A stretch of DNA of 64,000 nt from Clitopilus passeckerianus (lineage: Eukaryota > Basidiomycota > Agaricomycetes > Agaricales > Entolomataceae), in NCBI GenBank assembly GCA_944990035.1, contig CALYLX010000014.1, forward strand, positions 107,263 to 171,262, in the 5' to 3' direction. Of this stretch, positions 43,874 through 55,279 are shown in pieces. Each line of letters begins with the position of its first letter. Within the stretch, counting starts at the first letter, position 1. Below the pieces are notes generated by a model. That model had not been told where the DNA came from and did not search any database. It worked only from the letters and a program-made list of their open reading frames with translations. Made by a program: the position numbers and the translations under genes.

Positions 43874-46182
43874 TTAAGCATCATCTGAACCAAACAACTG
43901 AGATGCAATTGAAAGGCCTTGCATGACATCTCCAAGACCACCCATCACCTGTCCCAAGGATGGACCACTTGGCGCCTGAGCCGGCCGCGATGGACGCTGC
44001 ATTTGACCCTGCTGGGCTTGAAGTTGCATTTGTAGATGTTGTTGGGCCTGGGCCTGGGCCTGCGCTTGGGCTAGCAACTGAGCTTGAGCCTGTGCTTGGA
44101 GCTGGGCCTGGACTTGGTGCTGAGCCTGCACCTGTGCTTGAGCTTGAGCCTGTAATTGAGCTTGCAGTTGAGCCTGGAACTGCTGCTGCTGAGCCTGTAA
44201 CTGAGCCTGTAGTTGAGCTTCCATCTGTTGCTGCTGCTGGAGTGCTTGTTGTTGTTGCTGTTGTTGTAGAGCTTCCTGCTGGTGCTGGTGCTGCTGCAGA
44301 GCGTGATGTTGTTGCAGAGCCTGTTGTTGCTGAAGAGCCTGTTGTTGTTGTTGCTGCTGCTGAGCCTGCTGCTGTTGGTACATCAGAGCAGCTTGAGCCT
44401 GAGCGTTGGCTGCGTTCTGTGATTGGGCATGGGCTTGCGAGGCCTGATTAATAGGCTGGAACTGATGGCTTCCAGCTTGCGGATTCGCCATCGCATTTGA
44501 CTGAACTCCACCGGCGACGTTCAGAGAGAATTGCCCGCCGGTAAATGGTGGTGCCCCATGGGCCGGGCTGACCGAAGCCGGCTGGCTGAAGGAGGTAGCA
44601 ATCTGCGGCGGCGAAGCAGGTTGTGGCTGGGGGGATGACGTCTGATTCGGGAAGCTCCCAGCAAGAGGTAGGGGTGGTTGTTGAGGAGAAGCGGTATTCG
44701 AAGTGTGAGCGCTGAGAGGTGAAGCCGACGCTGTAGGGAAAGATCCAGCGGCGAGATTGCCACCGTGTTGGGTTGTATTCGGGGGTGAGGGATATAACCC
44801 CGTTTGAGGATTCGGTACGTTTTGTGGTTGAGGTTGGGCCAAAGTCAATTGTGGTCGCTGATTTTGAGCAGGAGCTGTCTGATACGAAGGTAGCGCCGCG
44901 TGAGATGGACGTTGAGGTGATTGTGCGGGATGCTGTGGTTGTCCAGTTGACGAAGAAGCCTGATGGCCATGTAAGATGGGAGGAGACTGAGGTGGTTGGC
45001 CAGGCCGCGTTGAAGGTTGGTGGGATGATGTTTGTGTATGAGGTGAATGGGCTGGAGGTGGTGAGGACGAATGTGTCTGAGAATGAGGGTGTGATTGTGA
45101 ATGGTGTACAGCTTGTGAAGGTCGTTGGGGGATCTTTGAAGGAGCCGCCACATTCGTGGATTGAAAGGCGGGCGTTGTAAACATCGGCTTCCCGCTTTGG
45201 GGCCCACCACTGCTCGGTGGACGAGCAGTGGTCTTGAGCTCTTTCGCTTTCGACGGAGGCCTGAAAGCGGGCTCGGAGACGGTGCGATGAGATGCTGGAG
45301 CTGAAGGTTGTACAGGAGGGCTATAGTAAGAAGCTCGTGCACTAGCAGGTTGCACTGGCATGGTTGGATGCCGCGGTGGTTGGGCATGAGTTCCGTGCGA
45401 TCCTGATGGCCTGAAGAACCCCACCGGCGGCTCCTGATGAGAGATCATAGGAAAGGTACCGTGCCTATAGTTTGTGTGTAGATGGTGTGTGGTCGTAGTG
45501 GTATTATGCACAACAGGCGGAGAAGAAGGGGGAGTTAGTAAGTTGCCAACCTTGATCCGAGGAGGAGCAGATCCTGAATTTTGACCAGTAGTACCACTAG
45601 CATAGAGTTGCTGAGCAAAAGAAAGTGTCGATGGTCTTGGTCGCACCGAGTGATCTTGAGAGGGGCTTGCTGTTTGCGAGGGCTGTGCAGGAGGCGGCAG
45701 AGGCCTAATCATCGCAGGCGGGCTACTTTGGACTACATGTGTAGGCTCTGGCATCCGAACATTCAATGGATTTGGAGGTGAGCTCTGGTAATTTGACGGA
45801 GGCGGCGGCGGCGGTACTGGGAGGCTTCTGGGGACAGTACGATTGCTGGCAACAGTGTCAGGACTAGGTGGGCTATGAACTTCATAGTTCTGGAGGTCAT
45901 CAACATAATCTGGAGCCGGAGGTTCGATTTCCGGAGGCTCATCCCAGGTAGCTGACTCTCCTGGAGGAACAAAAGACCTGAGATCTGGATTAGAGTCGAG
46001 GAAGGTAGTCATCAAGTCAGCAAGTTCACATACAAAGTGCCTGTTCTAGTAATTGGCAAGGATCAGCCAGGGAACAACACCAATTGTTGATGCACTCACG
46101 TGAAATCGAAATGCTGGGCCCCCTGCATTGATTCTGGACGCTTCCTCGACTCGAAGGACTGAGAGGCGGCCTCCCAGCTCAT
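43874..46182 (-). CDS. Pro/Gln-rich low-complexity protein
   Basis: Two exons (46100-46182, 43874-46040) give about 749 residues. Joining them gives QGAQHFDFTHFVCELADLM followed by TTFLDSNPDLRSF, a short ordered-looking N-terminus. The centre is Pro/Ser/His/Gln-rich and disordered; residues from about 590 to 720 are dominated by Gln and Ala (QAQAQAQ, LQAQLQAQ runs). A short conserved-looking C-terminus GPSLGQVMGGLGDVMQGLS follows. Such composition is common in transcription co-regulators and condensate-forming proteins, but no domain is recognised. The start at 46182 is chosen because the intron brings it into frame; the Met at 46015 would drop the ordered N-terminus. Confidence 0.75.
43990..44390. 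repeat. CAG/GCCTG-type coding microsatellite
   Basis: On the plus strand, repeats of GCCTGGGCCT, TGTTGTTGCTG and related triplets fill about 400 bp and encode the Gln/Ala tract of the overlapping minus-strand gene. Length variation is likely. Confidence 0.75.
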
Positions 46183-46683
46183 TAGAGGGGAACAAGGAAA
46201 GCCTATAATTTAGTTACACCTGTTGGCGACGCCATTTAGTTTTGTAGGAGACAGGTAGGGTTGATCTGTTCCTGTCAGCGGGTGCCTGTCGTTCAGGGAT
46301 GACGATTTGGAAAGGTGCGGCAGTGCTACGCTGATTCACCTTTCGGCCATTAAACGTTCCCCATCTCTAAAGTCGAGTGCGGCCAACAAGTCAGATCGAG
46401 TCCCTGAACCTGACAGCAGCATTCATTTTCTATTGACCCAAGAAAGAGAAAATTGTAGAGTTACCCATAAGAAAGGGGACATCATCTTGTTCCGACTTCA
46501 ATGGAGAATTGCAAAGCGCTGGAGCAGGAAGTGTTTCCATTTAAGCGCAAGGCAACGCCTGGTGCTCATGTCAATTAATTGATGCAAAAAGGTGTGGGTG
46601 ATATACCTCTATCAGTCAGAGTACAAAGGTCCCGTCTAGCTATAATTACATGGTATGGTACAAGGAGTAATTCAGGGCATGTG
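46183..46683. other. Spacer between two minus-strand genes
   Basis: It should hold the promoter of the Gln-rich gene and the 3' end of the WLM gene. No gene seen. Confidence 0.45.
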
Positions 46684-47785
46684 TTACGAATGCGCTGCAC
46701 TTCCTTTTGTTCCACAACTCTGCTCAAGGTCCTCCTCCTCCTTCCGTAATCTCGCCATCGTTGCGTCTAATAACCTCTGCCGCCTTTCCTCCCTCGATTC
46801 ATCCAGTGCAGGCCCGGAAGATGATTGGCCGCCACCTCCTAAAATATAGGTCTGGGCTTCAGCCTCCAATTCCGAGCTGGGCTCATAAAAGTCTCCGTCC
46901 TGTGAGAGATAATGCGTTCCTTGCCGTTGTGCTGCTTCGAATGCAGCAACCTCACGGTTGAGTTTCGAATTCAGTTCCTTAAACTAGGCTTATGAGTTCC
47001 AGGCGGCTCAAAAAGGGTTACGAAAGAACTTTACATTATTGTCATGATCTCCCCAGACGTTGTGCGTTAATTCGTGACACAGCACTCTTCTAACGTCCGC
47101 GTATAACCGGAATCCATCATATCGGTTGGTCCGCAGGCGTAGCTTGATAGCTTGACCAGCGTTCACATTCAAGCCAAGTAAATCGGGATGCTCGTGTGGA
47201 GCTAGTTCTGTCAAGACACCAACGGAGAATTGATGCTTCTGCATAATATGCTTGATAGCAGGATCTTCGGACAATTTGCTTAAAAGTGATAGAGCACCGC
47301 CTGGATTGGGCAGGTGCGGTAGTGGAACAAGTTGGTGAAAACGGTATTGAAAGGATGCGCTGCTGGTCGAGCTCGTGTTACGAACCTGGTGGAAACGATC
47401 AGATTACATTCATACAGCCTGGCCCAATCAAGCTTACCTTGGCAGGTACTTTTGAAGCCCTCTCGCGCATAATCTTTTCCCGTTTCCTCTGTTCAATCTC
47501 CGCAGACTGCAACGACGACAAATCTTGAGTCGTTGAGCCTAGCAGCTGAACTTTCATCCCATTTTTAAAGCCGGCTTCAGCCAATGAGGTATCCTCAGAG
47601 TTTCCAAACTTCAGGGAGAGGAGATTCTTTCCCTTGTGCAACAACTTCTGGAATGATGGTGGGACATTCGTGAGGTCCTCAAGCTGAGCCTGGAAAGCTG
47701 CTATCGTAGTCTCTGGAGCGCAAGGGATGAGATGCTGAATGCCACGGCAGGAGACGGTAATCGATAGTCGCTCATCGGTCGACAT
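46684..47785 (-). CDS. Ubiquitin-like and WLM-domain metalloprotease
   Basis: Three exons give about 325 residues. The N-terminal 80 residues form a ubiquitin-like domain (FQKLLHKGKNLLSL, FKNGMKVQLLGST). A WLM (Wss1p-like metalloprotease) domain follows, with LRLRTNRYDGFRLYADVRRV and the zinc-binding motif CHELTHNVWGDHDNN, in which HELTH and the next His bind zinc. Splicing after DHDNN adds FKELNSKLNREV, the expected continuation. The end contains LGGGGQSS and DESREERRQRLLDA. The same ubiquitin-like plus WLM order occurs in fission yeast and other fungi. Related Wss1/SPRTN proteases cut DNA-protein crosslinks and SUMO-linked proteins; whether this branch does so is not known. Confidence 0.9.
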
Positions 47786-48827
47786 GGTGGAAGAGAGTCA
47801 AGGAACAGGACGGAGTCGTCATCATTATGATTTGTGAGCAAACCGAGCGAGAACAAGTGGTCGTTGGCAAACCGAGCTTTGCTGACTCAGTCAAACACTT
47901 TCCAAATACTAAGGGCCGCGCTGCGCACGGCATTGCCCGCTACCGTTTGAATCTAATGCATGCATTGAAACACAAGTACGCACTCAGTAATAATCAATAA
48001 AAACACAAAAGCTCGGATTTGAAGAGTCCTGAAGAACAAGGTATAGCAAGATTGTGCAGATTAGGCCAAGGATTAGGCAAGAGACTAGGAGTCAACATTG
48101 GGTGGAAAAAAGTAGATCCTGGAAAAAAAAGAGCGGATTGTACTTGACCAAAAATCGTATCCAAGGAAGCTGGCTGATTATTGAGCAGGAACATAACTAT
48201 TCTTTGAGATAAGGTTTGATTGCTGATGAACGATGAAAAGCTGTCGGACATAAATGCGGAGTCTGTAATTGGATTACATACCAGTTCGGCCCGCATTCAA
48301 AATTTTGATCGCACACCAAAACATGGGACCCACTACCTAAGGCAGCGGGAATCAAGATAGAGATAAGATCGCCTAAAACCAAATTCATTCGAGAGATTAG
48401 ATAGCAGTGAAAGTACTATATCAAGCCCGAAACAATCCTTGAGATTTTATCATACAATAAATTATTACGCCATAATAGAGTATCGACCAGGAAGCATGTG
48501 CAAGAAATCAAGACAAGAGGATGAAGGTGAAAGATGTGCCTTCGGAAAGAATTATCAAGATGGTCCAGGCATACATGACCTTTTTGAAGGAAATGTAGAC
48601 GCATATACGTCTTCAGGGCCTTCGAAAGCCATTTGATTATTTCGTTTCGAGCCTGTGTTATGTGCCTGGTTTAAAACGGCCTGCGCTGAAGAATTTATGT
48701 TCGTTGGCGGGGTGCTCGAAGAGGGATTGTAATCTCCCGGAAAAACGGAGTATCCTCCGCTATTTGCAGCGATGCTATTTCTGAAATCACCCAGTCAGGC
48801 TCACATTCAACTGTTAATCGGGGCAGC
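47786..48827. other. Intergenic, no gene seen
   Basis: WLM gene promoter on the left, 3' flank of RING gene 1 on the right. AT-rich near 47990-48480, without a supported gene. Confidence 0.5.
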
Positions 48828-49684
48828 TCACTGCGTAGGGGGGTGGCAATATCGCGCCGCTGGCTGCAATCCCGGACAAGATTGCTGGGGGATCGGTTGT
48901 CGATCAACGGGGCTCGACAAAGCCGGAGGTGGGGCTGGAAACCGAGGCAGACCGAGCTTCATGAACAGTTGAGCACATTTCTCCTTCATCGTATTATGTT
49001 CCGCTTCTAGCTTTTGATGCTTTCCCTCCAGTTGTTTGTAAGAATCGGACAGTCGACCATGCGACTGACTCCATTCGGTCAGCAACGAGTGGTTTAGCCT
49101 CGCTTGTTCCCTCGCCTGTGCCTCCTGTCGTACAGCTTGTCCTGCCATGCTCTTCCAATGGTCTACTTGCTGTTGTAACTGTCTCTGCTGTATTTCGGAT
49201 CTTTGCATGCTTGATTGGGCCACTGCCAGCTGGGACTTGAGGGACTCCAATTCTTCGGATGGCTCCTCGTCGAAGTAGACTCGGCGTAAGCTCGGTAACA
49301 CATATTCATGGTACTTTGGAGGCAGAAATACAAACTGTGGACGTATAAAGCACCTGCCATGCGGGAACACAGCAGCACAGCACTTACATCAGGTGCCACT
49401 AAATCACAGTGATAAGCCCCAGCCGAGACCCTGCAGGACGAGTGGCTCACCGATGTTGAAATCCTTGCGACAAACAGGGCAATATGCCTTCGTTCCAGCC
49501 GGCTGTGAGTTAACGCAGTCGTAGATGCATTCCATACAGAATATGTGCCCTGCAAGACTCTCAGTCAATCCATGCTCAAGAAGCAATCACCGGGCTTTTG
49601 AGTGGCTTATGTTATGCGCTCACCACAAGGTATCGAAGCTGGATCCTTGAACGGGCAAAGGCAGATGCTGCACTCTCCAGTCAT
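48828..49684 (-). CDS. RING-finger/coiled-coil protein, paralog 1
   Basis: Four exons give about 225 residues. Exons 1 and 2 together form a RING-HC finger: CSICLCPFKDPASIPCG, then HIFCMECIYDC and CPVCRKDFNI. The next exon resumes with FVFLPPKYHEYVLPSLRRVY, and a coiled coil follows (ELESLKSQLAVAQSSMQRSE to about KCAQLFMKLG). The end is Pro-rich. A RING of this kind usually gives E3 ubiquitin ligase activity. The start at 49684 (MTGECSICL) places the RING at the extreme N-terminus. A gene of the same design lies 1.6 kb away at 51276-52324, same strand. Substrate unknown. Confidence 0.8.
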
Positions 49685-51275
49685 GTCATCCACTGGAAAA
49701 TGCCTCTTGGAAAAAGAAAAACGACGGGTATGCAAGGCCAGGTCGCTTCAAAGGAGGACGGTGAGGTCAACGTTAGAGTGAGAAATCAAGCGACCCTGGC
49801 GCCTTTTACACGCGTGTTCCGGTGGGCTCGGCCAAGATGGGGTAGTTTACCAGCTTAGACGCCAGTACTTATATCATTCTGGACCTTGCGCCCTTGTGCC
49901 AACTACCAACGAAAAGTCAAAAGCTGGTAATTTGGTCACATGGATGCTACCGAAGGATCGAATGTTCCTGAAGTTCTAGGACATGCCAGGTGCACTGGCA
50001 CAAGACCGTCAAATTCGAGATAAGATTAGATATGTAGTCTATGTAATGGTACAGCGAGAGAAGATTGTGCCAGGATTTTGGCTCAAAAAGCACTTTTGAG
50101 GAGGGCACATCACCACCTTGGAAAGGGACGAGGACGAGTGTAATGAAAAGTTGACGCTGCCGATCAGAAGCACCCTCAAGCTGGGGCTGAGATGTTTGGA
50201 CAGTTGGTGACACGTTCCGGAGAAAAGCTGGGTAAAATCGGCAGGAACCCTAACGTATTCCACCTCCTCGCCACCAATCGTACGCCAATGACGCTGACCG
50301 GAACGACCTCACCCTTGCCGCAGGCCCTCTTCAGCACGATCGACTGCAGAGGAATTGGGGCTCGAGGCGGCGCCACCGTGCCGCTCGTTGAAGCGACATT
50401 ATTGCTTCCGTATATCTTCCATCAGAATTCCTCCTTGGCTTACACTAAAGCGGAGTCTGCCTGTTTGCCAGATCACTGGCATTTATGCGTACGTCTTGGT
50501 AATTACACTTGAGCACAGTATGTCATTGTCATCCTCGGACAGCGCCGAGGACCGATAATCACCAAAGTCTTCCATTGCCATGAGTTGTGGAAGCTGTCTC
50601 TCATTGAAATGTCGAATAGTCATGCAAATCTTCATCATGGATCGCTGGGTTTGTTCCATATCTTTCTACCAAACGGAACAACACGGAATTTTGAACAGTT
50701 GGGAGCTTCCTTGAAGCGGAATCCGTTCTTGCAGCAATCTGAGCGGTCATTTTGCTATCGCCAAGATTCTTCTGTTGAAGGCCGGCTTATCATGTTCTCA
50801 AGTGCCTGCGAAGGTAATAGGCCAGCTCGAGAGCAGAGGGCATATTACGATCTATCCATAACAAATGAGGCACACTCCGGCACACTCCAGCGCAATTGCA
50901 TCCTGGCCAGAGTCGGCGATTCACACGAGATCATCAAGTGAGAGCATGGAAGGCAACTCAGACAGAAAATTCATCGCAGCTACACCCCTGGTTGAGGATT
51001 TGCCCGACGTACCGGATGCTACAAAAACGTAAGTTGCCAGGGAGGATAATGAAGAAATGCGTGAACAAATAGCCGAGGCAATCGTACAAAGACGTGACCA
51101 CTAGCACGGGATGGTCGTTACGAATACAAGGAAGGAAGAACAACTCCCTGGTTCGAGAGATGGGTGGCATTGGTGGTATATTTAGGGGAAAATAATATGG
51201 GTTGGTACATTGCGAGTCCGGTTAGATTAAAACCAAAGGATATCCCACAGAAGACTTTGCCCTCAAGTTGTGAAG
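49685..51275. other. Spacer between the RING paralogs
   Basis: 1.6 kb. Open frames such as 50192-50512 and 50585-50941 on the plus strand have no recognisable features and no splice support. Confidence 0.45.
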
Positions 51276-52324
51276 TCAAGCAGGAGCAGAAAGACGCGGT
51301 TTCTTGACAGTACGGGCATTTCCCCTCGTTATCTGTGCGTCGGCAGTATCGCATGCATCACGAAGATGCTGGTGCACTTTCCTTCTTGCTGGCAAAGGCC
51401 GGACAACACGACGCCTTGGAGGCGTCTGATAAGTTACTGGGTGGATCGCTTGGTCGCCAAGCAGCCACGAGGGGTCATCATTCTGTGACAAAATAGAGGC
51501 AGAGCGCCTGAGGTCATTGCTTGGGCCTCTGGAGGTAGAGGGAGCTTGGGGTTCAAGCTCTTGTACTCTTCAAAGGGCGATCAGTGAAAGAAAAGAAAAG
51601 CGCACGTTCAGTGGCCGACCTTCGCTGAGATTCCTGGAGTTCCTTCTTGAGATTTTTGCATTCATTTCGAAGGAATTCTACTTCATCCTCGCGCTGACTT
51701 CGTAAATCACGTTCCTCCTCGTAATCCCATCGAACCTCTTCCAAGCTCTCCTTTACTTCGTTGAGTTCGTCGATGGCGCAGGCTGCCCTTTCCGCATGAG
51801 CGGCTGCCTTGTCAATATATATTTCGCATTGCTTCATGAGTGCTCCGTTCTCGTCCGCAAGTCGTTTGTTCTTTTTCTCCGCCTGTGCTAGTTTCTTGTG
51901 TAAATCAGATACGGCTTTAGTATCCACGTAGATGAGTCGAACTCCCGGTAAGACATATCTATGATACTTCTTGGGAAGATAGGTGAGCTAGGGAGGTTTT
52001 ATTGGGACCCGGTCATCAAAGTTTAGAACATCCGGCGTACGTCGGGAGTAACTGGGAGAGAATCATATCAGCTTCCAATAGAATAAACACATCAATGACG
52101 GACCTATGCTAAACTCTTCCCTGCAGGTTGGACAGGTTGAGGTATGGTGATCGTTCTCGGCGGCGTTGACGTGTTGAGAAAGACATTTTATGCAATAAAC
52201 ATGCCCTATAGAATTCCGGACCCTGGAATCATCGCCCGGTTGGCTCGGAGTTGAACATTGTGAGCTCACCACAAGGTATAGACACCGGTTTTTCTAATGT
52301 ACTCAGGCATACTGAGCACTCCAT
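51276..52324 (-). CDS. RING-finger/coiled-coil protein, paralog 2
   Basis: At least four exons give about 270 residues. The RING is assembled from CSVCLSTLEKPVSIPCG, then HVYCIKCLSQHV and CPTCREEFSI, split by an intron at the same place as in paralog 1 (inside the Gly codon after PC). The following exon has YLPKKYHRYVLPGVRLIYVD, matching PPKYHEYVLPSLRRVYFD of paralog 1. A charged coiled coil of about 110 residues and a basic tail (PPRRRVVRPLPARRKVH) come next; the last intron is less certain. It is a probable E3 ligase. It shares a 365-bp divergent promoter with the She3-like gene. Confidence 0.78.
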
Positions 52325-52689
52325 CTTAATGGAAGGAGAAAGAAACCAAGAAACGGTTAAAAACCTACCTTAAATGGTCGCGAAGGAGTGAAAGCAAGAA
52401 CAAAAGAACGCGAGAAACGCGTTGTATTATTGACACACGTGATCGCGACTTTCTGAGCCAAACAGAGCCTAACTATGATTGGCTAGTTGGCGGCGAGGTG
52501 CTTTGCGGCAACAACCATCAGCCTCTGTCATCGGGCTGGAGTTCAGGGGACTCGAGAACACCGGGCCTGACTTATAAGTCTGTATCAAAGATTTTGCTGT
52601 CCTGCTCTGCGCTGACTCTCATCGACGCGTAATTCTTCTCGGATATTATATCCACGTTTTTCAAGTCCAGCGCTCTTTTATTCATTTGA
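52325..52689. promoter_or_regulatory. Divergent promoter, RING paralog 2 and She3-like gene
   Basis: 365 bp between oppositely directed start codons. No specific site identified. Confidence 0.45.
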
Positions 52690-54445
52690 ATGTCAATTCC
52701 CAGTCACGGCCAAAGTCTTTCTGTTTCAAACTCTTTTCCAGCACGGGGTCCTTCGCCTGCAAAACTTGGAAGAGACCGTTCATTTTCGCGGCCTTCATCA
52801 AGAAACTCTGTACGCTCGACGTCTGGGCATAACGTTTCGTATTCTTTAGACGACCCAGGTGAGTAACCATTCTCTGCATCAAGCCAGATATCTGATGTGA
52901 GCTCAGTGGCTGTTAGAAACCACGTATCGACTCTGAAACACACAATCCGTCAACAACAAGCTCAACTAAATAGCTTAGAGAACATCCTTGCTCAAGGCCC
53001 TAGAGGAGTCCAGTATCCCGAGGAAATGACATCACCCTCTTCCCCACCATCTGCTTACACCGCTGGACCGTCGAATCTAGCGAAAGTCAGGAAGAGAAGT
53101 AGTTATGAAGTTCTTCAAGGGATCGCCGGTCCTGAATCAAATCTGCCGCTGCCTGTAAAACGTGACGTGGGTGACGAGAACAGTATCCAAGAAGGCGTCC
53201 CGATGAATTTTGGAGTCGGTCCGGCTAGCCCTACTTTCAAGCGGACACCAAGTCCAACACGGACGCTCAGCCGTGAGTGTGAAACAAGCTATCAACCCTC
53301 ATCATGCTGACCTACGTCTTTTGCGTCGTAAGGAATACCAGTTGCATCTGTTGGTCAGTTGTCTTCCTTGACGCCATACTTTTGGTCTTATGCTACTTTT
53401 GTCAGGAAACGCCCGTGCTCTCGCCGAAGAAGGCTCGAATTCCCATAGAGGAACCACCAGTATATCTCAATCATTATCACCATCTGAGCCCGAAGCCTCT
53501 ACCTCTTCAAATGACTTAAGACCGCCGCCGTCACCACGCCGAGTATCCCTCACCCCAGGAGGCACCACTAAAGTCCTTGCGGATTTGCAGATTGGAGTGG
53601 TCAACGCCAGGACTGCGTTAGAGAATACAAAGGGGCAGCTGAGGTTATCACAGCGAACCGTGGCCCAACTAACTAGGCAGACGGAGGATCTGAAAGAGGG
53701 GAGAGAAAGGCTCAGGCTGGAAAACGAAGGGTTGAACAATGTAGTCGCCAGGAAGGAACGATTACTACAAGAGGTCTGACCCAGGTTTCTCCCTTGGCCG
53801 CCTTCAATTCTGATGCTCGCGTAGGTCTTAGAACGTGCCAGGAAAGCTGAAGCCGAGGTGCTGACGCTGAAGTCGCAACTCAAAACGGAGACATCGACTT
53901 CCAAAAAGTCTTTGCAAGATATGAAGACCGCACTCACCGAGTCTACGGCATTATCCCAGAAGTCTGAACGAGAGTACTTGACGCTTCGAGACAGTGTCAA
54001 GGACCTTATACAAGGGTTCAAGTCGGACACGGACAGGCTGAGGGACGAAATGCGGAAGAGGGAGGAGAAGCTGAAGAAGGAAGCCGAGGAAGTGGGGAGA
54101 AAGTATCGACTACTGCTAGAAGAAGTGAAGGCGAAAGAGAAGGCGAAGCAAGAAGTGAAGAAGTTGGAGGTAGAGAACAAGGCAAGGGAGGAAGAGGTTC
54201 AAAGGTACTGGTCAGAGTCGATTCAGAAGATGAAGGAGGAAGTAGAAAGGAGCTCGAATGAGAGCGAGGAGGCTGTTGCGGTTGCGAAGTAAGCAAATCA
54301 ACTCGGCCTTCACATAATGAACCGAAACTAACATGAATGCCTTAGGGTTTTGGCCGAAGAGCTTGCTAGACTGAGAAGGTTAATGAGAGCTGCTGGCCAG
54401 CAATCACAGGCCGCTCGAGACGAAGCTCTGTCATCGCCTTCATAG
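52690..54445 (+). CDS. She3-like coiled-coil protein
   Basis: About six exons give about 485 residues. The N-terminus is Ser/Arg-rich (FSRPSSRNSVRS), followed by a first coil VAVRNHVSTLKHTIRQQQAQ, a Pro/Ser linker, and a long coiled coil with SQRTVAQLTRQTEDLKEGRE, SEREYLTLRDSVKDLIQGF and MRKREEKLKKEAEEVGRKY. The last two resemble the conserved coil of SWI5-dependent HO expression protein 3 (She3), a budding-yeast adaptor linking myosin V to localised mRNAs. A very short exon encodes IPVASVG between two introns. The start at 52690 (MSIPSHGQSL) was chosen because it splices in frame to the first coil. In a basidiomycete the cargo function is not established. Confidence 0.65.
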
Positions 54446-54699
54446 AGTCTACCATAGTATATGGAGATCTGCCTCCCATCTCGAGATCCTCGAGATCCTC
54501 CCGATATCTTACAACACCGTAATTCCGACCTTGATGACCCCTCCTTGCACAAACGTATATCCTCCTGCTAGCAGGCTTGGCCTTGCATCATTTACTGTAC
54601 ATACCACGCATTTATCATCAACGATATGTAGCATTCGTCCATTCATTTCATTCCTTCTGTTTCTAGTTAAGTTATATACCCAGTCGCTCGTTTCTCCGT

Positions 54700-55144
54700 T
54701 CAATCTCTAGTGCGCCATTCCCGCTCGCTTGTTGAAGTCATCAATTCCTTGGTGTTACTCGCCATGAATGCAGCCAAGGACTGAATCCTGAGTATCGGAT
54801 AGGCATGAACGCCGTATCTCAAGAAGCCAACCTGATTCCGAGTGATGGAGTCCATCAATTCCCGTTCCAACTTGATATACTCTCCGTGTTTGTCGTGAAC
54901 TTTGGCACCATTTATGCCTCTTCTTCCATCGAATGCACCTCCTGAAAACAGAGTCAGTACGGTTGCATTCCTGATCTTCAAATTCGCCTTCGGTCCGGCT
55001 CAAAAACATAACCGGAATCCCCAGTTCACCACAGAGTGGTTGGTCATCGAAGGTTACGCAGCGCCGAGCACAGTGCGCACAGACGCATGTGGACCAGTCC
55101 CTCATGATTTTCTTCGCTTCAGGGCATTCAACCGGCTTTCCCAT
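54700..55144 (-). CDS. Small Cys-rich protein of unknown function
   Basis: Two exons give about 118 residues. The first contains CVCAHCARRC, a tight Cys cluster that could bind metal. A donor just after DDQPLC and an acceptor in TTTTCAG join it to GAFDGRRGINGAKVHDKHG and a helical C-terminus with LERELMDSITRNQVGFLRYG. The unspliced alternative (54755-55144) is also open. I do not recognise the family. It shares a divergent promoter of only 135 bp with the nitronate monooxygenase gene. Confidence 0.45.
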
Positions 55145-55279
55145 CAAGCTAGTTAGCCGCCTATAAACTCAACGACTTGGGCCACTGTTTTCTTTCTTCC
55201 TACCGCCCATCTCTCGCCTTCTTGGGCCCTCCTTATTCTTCCTTTTTCTTGGGTGTACCGCTTGTGACGACCAGCAAAA
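55145..55279. promoter_or_regulatory. Short divergent promoter
   Basis: 135 bp between the Cys-rich gene and the nitronate monooxygenase start, with pyrimidine-rich tracts (tttctttcttcc, ttcctttttctt) leading to the latter. Confidence 0.45.

Noticed and set aside
43960..45180. Plus-strand open frames of 163 and 135 codons opposite the Gln-rich gene
   Set aside because: They are shadows of the repetitive Gln/Pro codons; the minus-strand exon spans the whole region and has an in-frame upstream exon.
50192..50941. Plus-strand open frames between the RING paralogs
   Set aside because: No motif, no splice logic and no Kozak or promoter support.
53467..54180. Minus-strand Ser/Phe-rich open frame of 237 codons
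   Set aside because: Antisense shadow of the She3-like coiled coil (GAG/AAG codons read as Ser/Phe).
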